64,000 bases of DNA from Lepturacanthus savala (taxonomy: Eukaryota; Chordata; Actinopteri; Scombriformes; Trichiuridae): positions 2,916,592 to 2,980,591 of the forward strand of contig CM060466.1 in NCBI GenBank assembly GCA_030544235.1, written 5' to 3'. Below are positions 1 through 64,000 of the stretch, piece by piece. Both the position numbers and the translations under genes were made by a program. Position 1 is the stretch's first letter. Each line of letters opens with the position of its first letter. The notes beneath the pieces are model-generated. The model did not search any database. It worked only from the letters and a program-made list of their open reading frames with translations, and had not been told where the DNA came from.

Positions 1-110
1 CATAGAATGTAATCAGAAGTTGAATCATCAACACTGGGCCTTCTGTTTCCTTAATGCCATGATATAATTGTACAAATCCTTTGGCCGGAAAGGCTCCATT
101 AAAAGCTGCT
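1..110 (-). repeat. Dispersed repeat copy (same unit as the 49-kb array)
   Basis: This stretch is closely similar to the non-GTTAGC part of the tandem units at 49.0-49.85 kb: both share the block around 'ggccttctgtttccttaa' and 'tcctttggccggaaagg'. On the minus strand one frame is open for about 35 codons (reads PAKGFVQLYHGIKETEG in part) and follows a pyrimidine-rich stretch ending in AG near 110, so a minus-strand exon cannot be wholly excluded. The several tandem copies elsewhere, one with a stop in that frame, make a repeat the better reading. It is cut by the window edge. Confidence 0.6.
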
Positions 111-463
111 TTAGAAAGAAAACAAGGAATGATTTTAATAATAAATAAACAAAAATAAAGTAAGACCCAGGGAATATAGGCATTGAAAATTAATAAATTA
201 AAGATAATATAGTGGGTGAACAGATTCATCATTTTGATGTATTTTTTGTAAAAATAAAAAATGGGTTTTACTTTAATGAATTTACATTTTGTAGATGTAA
301 AAGTAGAATTAATTATTTAATTTAAAAAAATGTATTAAATTTTACAAGAGGAGCTCAAAATTTTTACCTGGAAATTAAATGATTTCTTTATCAAGCAAGG
401 AACAGTGGATCATAGTCAGAGTCCTCTAACCAAACTCATGAGAATAAGAGTATAATAATAATA

Positions 464-559
464 TGATAAGATAAATAATCCTTTATTTGTCCCACAGTGG
501 GGAAATTGTATTAGCAACAGCAGTAGAAACAGAATAAGAGACTGCAGACTATCTATCTA

Positions 560-635
<76 letters not shown>

Positions 636-672
636 AGATTATTGCACACATAATTATTGTACAATTATTTTA
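464..672 (-). mobile_element. LINE 3' tail fragment (CR1/L2/Rex1 group)
   Basis: Contains the fish LINE terminal motif 'cctttatttgtcccacag' followed by 'tggggaaatt', preceded by GATAAGATAAATAA, and ends near 'gattattgcacacataat'. A related tail lies at 33.19-33.42 kb. A (TA)n tract (561-631) has expanded inside it. Only the 3' untranslated end is present, as expected of a 5'-truncated LINE copy; orientation is inferred from the terminal motif. Confidence 0.6.
561..631. repeat. (TA)n microsatellite
   Basis: About 35 uninterrupted TA units after a short ATCT run, inside the LINE tail and about 240 bp upstream of the endov start codon. Confidence 0.95.
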
Positions 673-779
673 TTTTATTTTTTTTTTATTTTTTTTTATT
701 TTAGAGGTAGTTAAAAAGTCCAACGAGCACAAACTATATGATCCATCCAAAGTCACAGCAGATGCGTTTCAATGATTCG

Positions 780-867
780 ACGCGCCTGGCCCCGCCCTCC
801 CGCTGACGTCACAACGCGGAAGTAAACAACATCCTGACGGGCGCTAGTTCGCGAGCTGCGGGTCCAG
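780..867 (+). promoter_or_regulatory. Putative endov promoter / 5' UTR
   Basis: A short GC- and CpG-rich island in AT-rich surroundings directly before the endov ATG. It contains a GC-box-like CCCCGCCCTC (790-799), a perfect CRE palindrome TGACGTCA (804-811) and an ETS-type core CGGAAGT (817-823). No TATA box sits at a sensible distance. This pattern is usual for TATA-less housekeeping promoters. The start of transcription is not visible; somewhere between about 800 and 860 is inferred. Bidirectional activity is possible but unsupported. Confidence 0.6.
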
Positions 868-55607
<54,740 letters not shown>

Positions 55608-56048
55608 ATCAAAGCGTGAGGTAGGTGACAAAATGTCCGCATGTTCTTCCTCCGGCTCTGATTTGGACACGTGCACACGTTTGTGATGTGTTGGCACGCA
55701 GTCAGATGGAAATAATTTGCACGGTCTTTAAAAACAGGCTTAAAAGACACAGCGAGCGACTCATGGAGGAATGTCCTCATATCGGGAGCGTGCCTCATTA
55801 TCCTCATCAAATTTTCTGTTTAAATTAAGCACGTTTGTTGTGGAGGAGCATAAACACTCCGGCCGTCAGAAAGTGAAAAGAAGGAAAAATGTTTTTTCTG
55901 TTATTTTCTGTCTGGTTGATTAGTGTAAAACAGCAGGAACAGAAAGAGACTTTAAATCCAACCACTTAGAATTAAACACTGACGTCTGCATCACAGACAC
56001 AGGCTACTGAGAGGAAATGGAGGTTTGGTTGGACCACAGGGACAGAAA
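55608..56048 (+). other. Putative endov 3' UTR and flank
   Basis: No further coding homology is seen. The variant polyadenylation signal ATTAAA occurs at 55971-55976, about 365 bp after the stop, and would give a compact 3' UTR ending before the GACCTATA array. The site is inferred only from this hexamer. Confidence 0.4.
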
Positions 56049-58124
56049 GACTACAGACCTATAGACTATAGACCTATAGACTACAGACCTACAGACTATA
56101 GACCTACAGACTATAGACCTATAGACTACAGACCTACAGACTATAGACCTACAGACTATAGACCTACAGACTACAGACCTACAGACTATAGACCTATAGA
56201 CTAAAGACCTACAGACTAAAGACCTACAGACTATAGACCTACAGACTAAAGACCTACAGACTATAGACCTATAGACCTACAGACCTATAGACTATAGACC
56301 TATAGACTACAGACCTACAGACCTACAGACTACAGACCTACAGACTATAGACCTACAGACTACAGACCTACAGACTATAGACCTATAGACTAAAGACCTA
56401 CAGACTAAAGACCTACAGACTATAGACCTACAGACTATAGACCTACAGACTATAGACCTACAGACTAAAGACCTACAGACTATAGACCTATAGACCTACA
56501 GACCTATAGACTATAGACCTATAGACTACAGACCTACAGACCTATAGACTATAGACCTACAGACCTATAGACTATAGACCTATAGACCTATAGACCTACA
56601 GACCTATAGACTATAGACCTATAGACCTATAGACTATAGACCTATAGACCTATAGACGATAGACCTATAGACAATAGACCTATAGACTACAGACCTACAG
56701 ACTATAGACCTACAGACTACAGACCTACAGACCTATAGACTATAGACCTATAGACCAAAGACCTATAGACCTATAGACGATAGACCTATAGACTATAGAC
56801 CTATAGACGATAGACCTATAGACTATAGACCTACAGACCTATAGACTATAGACTTATAGACTATAGACCTATAGACTACAGACCTACAGACCTATAGACT
56901 ATAGACTTATAGACTATAGACCTATAGACTACAGACCTACAGACCTATAGACTATAGACTTATAGACTATAGACCTATAGACTATAGACCTATAGACCAA
57001 AGACCTATAGACCTATAGACTACAGACTATAGACCTATAGACGATAGACCTATAGACTATAGACCTATAGACTACAGACCTACAGACTATAGACCTACAG
57101 ACTACAGACCTACAGACCTATAGACTACAGACCTACAGACCTATAGACTATAGACCTATAGACCAAAGACCTATAGACCTATAGACGATAGACCTATAGA
57201 CGATAGACCTATAGACTACAGACCTATAGACTATAGACTATAGACTTATAGACTAAAGACCTATTGACTACAGACCTACAGACCTACAGACTATAGACTT
57301 ATAGACTATAGACCTATAGACTACAGATCTATAGACTACAGACCTATAGACCTATAGACTTCAGACCTACAGACCAGACCTATAGACTACAGACGTATAG
57401 ACAATAGACCTACAGACTAAAGACCAATAGACCTATAAACTACAGACCTACAGACCTATAGACTAAAGACTTATAGACTACAGACCTACAGACCCAGACT
57501 ACAGACCTACAGACCTATAGACTACAGACCTATAGACTACAGACCTACAGACCTATAGACTACAGACCTACAGACCTGCAGACCTGCAGACTACAGACCT
57601 ATAGATTATAGACTACAGACCTATAGACCACAGACCTATAGACTAAAGACAGAGACTACAGACCTATAGACTACAGACTTACAGATCTACAGACCTACAG
57701 AACTATAGACTAAAGACTTATAGACTACAAACCTTCAAACCTACAGACTACAGATCTAGAATAGACCATATACCTAGACTACAGAACTACAAACCTGCAG
57801 ACTGCAAACCTACAGACCAAGACTACACACCTACAGACTACAGACCTACAAACCTGTAGACTACAAACCAACTGACTACAGACCTACAGACCTACAGACC
57901 CTCAGACCTAGAATACAGACCTACATACTACAGACCTACAGACCCTCAGACCTAGAATACGGACCTACATACTACAGACCTACAGACCTGTAGACTACAA
58001 ACCAACTGACTACAGACCTACAGACCCTCAGACCCTCAGACCCTCAGACCTAGAATACGGACCTACAGACTACAGACCTACAAACCTGTAGACTACAAAC
58101 CAACTGACTACAGACCTACATACA
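56049..58124 (+). repeat. GACTATA/GACCTATA minisatellite, 2.1 kb
   Basis: Alternating 7-bp (GACTAYA) and 8-bp (GACCTAYA) units give a 15-bp dimer. Longer repeats are visible: a 53-bp block recurs three times at 56,851, 56,904 and 56,957, and a block of about 80 bp recurs 219 bp apart (56,241 and 56,460). From about 57,350 on the units diverge, with new variants such as CCCTCAGACCTAGAATACGG near the 3' edge. Confidence 0.97.
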
Positions 58125-59500
58125 GGTGTTTTAGTTATACAAAGTAATTGTTACTCTATATCAATGCTACATTTTTAGGGGTTTTCTTTGTACGATGTGA
58201 GGATCTAAGGACACAGACCTGCGATAGGAGGTTCGACTCAGTTTATCCTCTGTCAGCAGGGAGGTCAGAGGTCACAGAGGAGGTTAGAAACGCTTACAGC
58301 CAGGTCTCCGGTTTCAGTGACTGTACACAACTCGATCCTGCTGCTGCAGCAGCGTCAGGACAAAGTTTAAGAGTTTAGGAGCCTTTTGACAGTTTTCCTC
58401 TGCATTTTCGGGGAGGGAGCGGACGGGGCAGAGGTGAGACGAGGCCATCTGAGGTTAACCAGAGACGCAGAGAAGGAATGATGAGGAGGGAATAAAAAAA
58501 AACAAAAAAACGCCTTTGATCCTGTGATTCTCATCCGAAATAACAGGCGGCAACAGCTCCGACCCTACCTCCCTCGTTACCGATCAAAGCCGCGGACCGT
58601 TAGCGCATTCAGATGCTTCGAAGACTCAATCATCGTGTGTGGAATCCGGAATGTCGGAGGACCAGAGAGCGTTAATATTTAAAAAAATAGGTTTAAGATA
58701 CTCCTATTTAATTTGACTTTTAACCAATGTACTGTATCTTATTCGTATTTATTTATATTTCTTTTTGTTTTATTATGTATTTATTCATACTCCTATTCCT
58801 AATCTATCTTTTATCCCAATTGTTGTTTTATTACATCCTTTTAATCCATATTTTTGTTTGGGTTTTGTATTAAACATTCCTATATGCTCATTTTAGCTTT
58901 TAACCATTTAGAGTTTTTTTTTTTCTAAAACGTTTGTTTTTTCAAAAATCTATAATTTAAAAGTGATAAGAGATGTATACTTTCTGTAAATTAGAGAAAT
59001 ATAAAGGATGACCTAAAGTCTATGCAGGGAATAATCTAATAATCTAGTTTGCATATAATGACATCATAGGGCAGGAGCCATCTTAGCCAGATTATAGAAT
59101 TTTCATTAAACTGTCATATATTTAAATTATGTGCTATATTGTATTTATATATATAGTATTGTGTTTGCACAATACTGAATGCTAATGCATGCAAATGCAT
59201 GTAAAATGGCAATTCTAATTGACTAGATATCCACTCAGAATTGATGTATGAGGACATAAAACAACACTTCACTGCAGGTAAACTTGACATTAGATGATGA
59301 TACGATGCAATTACTGACGTTGACTCTGATAAAATGGCTTTGATTCACTGGGATTATTTTGTATTTAAGCGTTTCTATAATTCTGAGGATGTAATCTGAC
59401 GACATCTAGTGGAGTGAAGTTTAAATGACATTTAATATATTATCGGACGTTTTAACTTAAGTTGACGATGGCGCCTAGATGGTTAATGTTCTCATATGAT
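58125..59500 (+). other. 3' flank without recognised gene
   Basis: 58,230-58,660 is GC-richer with several CpG, then AT-rich to 59,500. No frame with recognisable homology. A (GATT)n-ended 'aataaagattgattg' at 59,521-59,541 looks like a LINE tail. Confidence 0.5.
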
Positions 59501-59544
59501 TTATTTATTTTAGCACTTTGAATAAAGATTGATTGATTGAATTG

Positions 59545-60050
59545 TTCCTGGGAGCAAAGTGCTGCGGCTGCTTGTTCGAGCTCGCCCGTGCGGGGGTATT
59601 TTATTTTTTTTGTTGTAGGCATACGAGGGCGGGTCGGGTGCACCTTTCGCATCCCACAGCGGGCCCCACCGAGGAAACATAATAGGATGTCCGCGTTCAT
59701 CCGCTCAGAAGCTCCCTGACGCGGCGAATCCTCGGAGCGCTTCTCTCTTTGATCAGATTCTCTACAAAGAGACCCGAGACAGGGAGAGAGGCTTTGTGCT
59801 ACGTGTGAAGGGCTGAAGCAGGTTCCTCCAGGCCTTAACCCAGCTTTACCCTCCACTCACTCCACAGGCTGCAGCCACGTTTGATCAGATGCTCCAGCGA
59901 GGAAGATTTGATGGGTGCATTCAGGGACGATGCAGCTATTTGCATGGAGGGGTGGGTGGTGTTATCGCTCATTTCTTAGCGCTGATTAGAGCTTTTAATG
60001 AGCCCGACCCAAGGCTTTAATTTCTGATAATTTGAGGAGAGTAAAGCTAT
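59545..60050 (+). other. GC-richer block, candidate conserved non-coding element
   Basis: Stands out in composition from its flanks. It holds the octamer ATTTGCAT (59,938-59,945), GATTAGA and TTTTAATGAG homeodomain-like sites (59,984-60,002). Reading frames across it have no recognised domain. Confidence 0.35.
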
Positions 60051-60204
60051 TAAGAAAACTAGAGACGTAGATTTGGACGTTTCACAAAGCTGGTTGGATC
60101 ATGTGAGTCTGACTGCAGGCGTCTTCATTCATCATTTCATGTTATATGAATACAAATATACTACGGAATGCATTAAACTACACAGGTCTTTCACATCCAG
60201 ATCA

Positions 60205-60226
60205 CACACACACACACACACACACT
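60205..60226. repeat. (CA)n microsatellite
   Basis: About 11 CA units. Confidence 0.9.
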
Positions 60227-60229
60227 TTT

Positions 60230-62400
60230 TAAAGAAACGTGTCCAAGATTTACTCACTCGTTTAATTCCACCAGTCACAATTTCTTCCAGGAGCTCTCAG
60301 TGTTTTAATTTGAGCAAGAAATTCGACTTTTTAAATGAAAAGATTTTCTTGTCTTGTGTAAAATCTATTGTTGTTATCTGACTAGTGTGAAAGATTCCTA
60401 CTCGGACGTCTGCAAACACCTTAATTAACAGATAGAATAATCATATTTTCTACATATTTTCTCCACTAGTGATAGATTTGACCATCATATTCCTGTATGT
60501 ATATGCTCATAGGTGTAAACTTGTTACCTCAGGTGAGTTTGTATCGTTGTAGGTTCAAACTTTGTGTTACAGGAACAATTTTCCATCCATAAAATGCTAA
60601 TTTTCTATAAAGTTGAAGTTGGCATCAATATTTACATCAGCGTTGATGTGTTTCATCACAGGTCAGTCAGGTCATTTAAGTGTTTAAATGTTTAGTGCCT
60701 CGTTAAAGATGCAGCCAGTGATTTGAGCTCAGAGATGCAAACTAAAAGTGAGAAAGATTAAACTGTCTGGGAGCTTAAAATGTGTATTTACAGGTGATTT
60801 TTAGCATGAAGATTTACAGTGAAAAAATATTAGTTGAAGAAAACACACATGAACACAAAATACAGTTTTTAAATTGAGGTTTTAATTATTACAGGAGAAA
60901 AATATCCAAACCAATTCAAGATTGTATTTAACGTTTATTGCATTTATTGGGAATAAATGGGAGAAACAGGAAAATATCACATTTTTACAGCTTGTTAACA
61001 TTTATGCATTATTCTAAGATGGTTTTCTGGCCTCATACTCACACCAGATAACTTGAAATTCAGTCAAAATGAGCCGTTTCCCCTTATGTTGCGTGCAGGA
61101 AAAGTGTATAACATTAATGTCATTAGAAACAACAGAGAAACAGTGAGGCTGGTTGGTTGTAACTCAATATTCTGTGGGTTTATGAAGGAGAAGTTGCCTC
61201 TTTCCCAATTTTCTTAGCATTAGCAGCATCTCATGTTTTATCCTTGACACTCATTACAGTGCAAACGCTGTCGTGTAACGATAAATACGAATGTACGTGA
61301 AGAGATGCACTTGAATTGTTGCATAAATAGCACAACTTCAATCTATAAATATTTTCTTTTATTAAAAAGTAGAGGTTGATGTGACCTTGATGAAGAAATG
61401 TGTTCTCTGTGCTTTTCAGCGGTCGTGATTTAGAAATCATACAAGAAAAAAAAGCTTTTAGAGAGAAGAATTTAGCCTTGTGATACAGTTCCAGGCACTA
61501 TTTGTAATTGCATATGGAAAAAGAAGATGCTCAGACTTTTCTTTAGCGATCAAACGCTCCATAAATTGTCCATCTTTTTTGCACGCGTCATAAACACGGG
61601 TAGAAAATCCGGCTCTACGGGCTGAACTCATTCCAACACTCACCTGCAGACGGGATCGGGGAGGGAGCGGCTCGATAGCCGGCTGTGGTCCGTTTCCCTG
61701 GGAGGCAGAAAGAGAGGAATAGTTTCTGTCTCTTGTCAAAGAGAGACGAGAGAGACATGAAAGACGGAGCAGCAGGAGAGGAGATGAAGAGATCTGAACA
61801 GAGGAGGGAAACAACAGGGGGGTGCAGGGGGGAGGGAAAAGAGCAGGAGGCTGGAAAATCAATGTCTCTGTAAGAGAAGAGAAGAGTTAAAGCCTGATCG
61901 TGATATTCAACTTCCTGCTGCTTTTCCTCCTCATATATGAAACTGTCCAACATTTTTATTTTATAGTGAATTCACTGATATCTGAACAATAGGAAAAACA
62001 ATAATGATCTACTTCAGTGGCTGTGAGCTGCTCCACTAAGACACGGCTAATGTCAAAACTATCATGTGGTGTAACCCTAAAAACTTAATGCCAGGTTTTA
62101 AAAATATAACATACATGCTATTAACATGTTTTATATTTCAGGTGGATTATATATTTCAAAGTTTTCATTCTTTATCATTCATTTCGTGCCAAAATCCAGA
62201 TTTTTGTAAGAAAAAGTTTGATTTGAATCTTTATTTCGAATATGTATGTGAGCTCTGTCCAGTTTATTAAAAATTAAAGTAAAATAATGAAGTAAATATG
62301 TAAATTAAAGGGCAGAGGAAGACAGGAGGCAGTAAATAAACAAAAAAATGCATCATCTTCTTCCTTGTTTTCTCCACTAACCACTAAATACCAATTATTA
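60230..62400 (+). other. 3' flank without recognised gene
   Basis: Mostly AT-rich. 61,610-61,880 is GC-richer and purine-rich on the + strand. On the minus strand 'ctgcaggtgagtg' near 61,640 looks like a 5' splice site but has no coding homology behind it. Confidence 0.5.
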
Positions 62401-62814
62401 ATTTAAGGAATAATAATAATAGCAATACTACTACTATCAATAATAATAATATTAGTAATAATAATAACTAAAAATGAAAAGAAACCAACATGAACACAAA
62501 ACCTACATCTTTAGAGATGAAAGTTTTTGACTTTCTCATGATTTGTCACTGACACAAATAATTAAATAACACTATAAAACAATACCTGTAACATCAGGAC
62601 ACATGAAGCAAACACTACGGATGATGTTATATTTACCTGGAAAAACCAGCTCCATCTTGAAATATTCTCTTCTTATCTCATATCTCATATACGGAATTTC
62701 AAATATGTTGAACTATCCCTTTAATTTGCTGGTTTAAAACTATTATCCGTAAGGTAAATATATCATTATAATAATAATATTAATTTATTATAATAAATTA
62801 ATAATTCATCCCAT

Positions 62815-63310
62815 AGCTCTGTGGTTCTCAAACTGAGGAGCAGGGACCACCAGGGGTTCATCAGGAGGGGCCAAGGGGTCCACAAAAAAAATAAAAATGA
62901 TTATTTATTTATTCTCACTAAAATTTTATCCATAAATAAAACAGAATGTGAGGAGGACTGCAATATTTAAAAAAAAAAATCCTTTATATATATATATATA
63001 TCCCATTAACATATTTTATTTTATTTGTGTATTATTTTTTTATTTATTTAATTTAATTTTCCATTTTATTTAATGAGGTGTAAATGCAGAGAGAAATACA
63101 TACATTTAAAAATTAATAAATAAAAAGTATTTATGTGCAAAAGGAAAATATACACAAATATATTTAATTAATTAAATTTAAAAAATTAAACCGAGTCATT
63201 TAATTTAGTTCAGGCAGTTTCTTTCCTCCATAAAGCAAAGATCTGATCGGTCTGTGTCTAGTCTTTGTGAGTTTAAGGGTCCTTGACAGGAAAATTAAGA
63301 TGTTTTATTT
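62815..63310 (+). repeat. Dispersed AT-rich element, copy B
   Basis: Has the same two ends as the reverse copy at 9330-9890, with interior 'aatgcagagagaaatacat' shared with 1850-2000. (TA)n and (A)n tracts inside. Confidence 0.6.
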
Positions 63311-63632
63311 CCTTTTTGTTCCAGGGAAGCAAAGAAATCTTCATTGTAAGATAAATAAGTGAACTTTCTGAAAGTCTGACAGACCTTGACCACGTTGCAT
63401 GCGTTAAAATTCAATCACACAAATTGAATTGTTGTCAACTTCCAGGCCGTGTCTCCTCCGGCTACGGCTGAAACAGAAGAAAAGAACGCTGCACGAAAAG
63501 TGACAGCAAAACTGAAATGAAACGAGTGCGTGTGAATAATTTAAAGGAGTATTATGCATTATAGACTCAGCTGTGTTCCGCTGTCATGTAAAGTCGTGCT
63601 GAGTTTCTCTCTTATTTTCTGTTTTCGACCGC

Positions 63633-63652
63633 ACACACACACACACACACAC
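63633..63652. repeat. (CA)n microsatellite
   Basis: About 10 CA units. Confidence 0.85.
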
Positions 63653-63879
63653 GCAACTCGGCAGAGAAAAAATGAGAGAAAGTTAAAATAGAAATCAAGT
63701 TGACACTCGTGATGTTACACGACTAATTTAAAAGTCTAAAAGCCCAAAGATGACTCCACTTGTTCAGATGTCGTTCAGACCTAAAAAGGGCAGCCACTGC
63801 AATATTGATGTGACACGACAGATGAATATATATCGACCAGTGACATCGGCGAATGTCATTTTATTTATAAGATGACAGT

Positions 63880-64000
63880 CAATAAGTCAATAGCAGGCAA
63901 CAAGGCTGATAAATCGATGCATCCTGAGAAATAAGTAGAATTGCCAACTATTACTTTGATAATCGATTTGATCCTGTTGATCTTTGTTCATCGAGTGATT
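63880..64000 (-). repeat. Dispersed 'AATCGATTA' repeat, partial at window edge
   Basis: 'gaattgccaactattac' and 'tttgataatcgatttgat' match the family; cut by the end of the window. Confidence 0.5.

Noticed and set aside
1..110. Minus-strand exon reading PAKGFVQLYHGIKETEG with an acceptor-like AG near 110
   Set aside because: The same sequence is tandemly repeated in intron 7, including a copy with an in-frame stop, so a dispersed repeat is more likely. The window edge prevents a firm answer.
59452..59856. 134-codon minus-strand frame over the GC-richer block
   Set aside because: No recognisable domain. It spans a LINE-tail-like (GATT)n stretch and is better explained by local GC content.
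61458..61862. 134-codon minus-strand frame with a donor-like CTGCAG|GTGAGT near 61,640
   Set aside because: Ser/Pro-rich composition over a purine-rich stretch. There is no homology, and the splice-like site alone is weak evidence. An untranslated exon of a minus-strand transcript stays possible.

Overview
This window is vertebrate nuclear DNA, almost certainly from a teleost fish. It is AT-rich, and its exons are short islands with GT-AG boundaries lying in a sea of repeats. The repeats are typical of fish: Tc1-like transposon ends, LINEs of the CR1/L2/Rex1 group, a tRNA-like SINE, very long (CA)n, (GT)n and (TA)n tracts, and large minisatellites. No bacterial, organellar or viral genome organisation is visible.

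One host gene can be fully reconstructed: endonuclease V (endov), on the + strand, in eight coding exons from 868 to 55607. The exons join with compatible phases into a 252-residue protein that carries every expected catalytic motif. A CpG-rich stretch with CRE, ETS-type and GC-box-like motifs lies just before the ATG (about 780-867). The first seven introns measure about 1.7, 4.7, 3.2, 1.0, 7.7, 3.4 and 32.3 kb. The last intron alone takes up half the window and separates the final 18 codons from the rest of the gene.

Region by region. 1-780: upstream flank with a dispersed repeat copy and an old LINE tail. 868-23271: exons 1-7, with introns that hold a Tc1-like remnant split by a LINE tail, a broken Tc1 transposase, and an inverted pair of decayed LINE reverse-transcriptase fragments (intron 6). 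23272-55550: intron 7, holding a purine-rich cluster (26.5-28.2 kb), a 74-bp AT-rich tandem array (31.06-32.4 kb), a 5'-truncated LINE with a largely intact reverse-transcriptase frame (42.1-44.04 kb), an 11-bp minisatellite (46.7-48.2 kb) and a GTTAGC-rich array (49.0-49.85 kb). 55551-55607: last exon. 55608-64000: 3' flank with a 2.1-kb GACCTATA minisatellite (56.05-58.12 kb), a GC-richer block that may be conserved non-coding DNA (59.5-60.0 kb), and more dispersed repeats.

The main points of interest are structural. Two endov 5' splice sites run straight into (CA)n tracts. A repeat places a decoy 3' splice site 28 bp before exon 5. Intron 6 contains a palindromic LINE structure that looks twin-primed. 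Several intron-7 arrays are purine-rich on the sense strand, one of them with A-tracts phased at exactly 10 bp. No second protein-coding host gene could be supported. All long reading frames outside endov and the LINE lie in simple repeats or antisense to real features.
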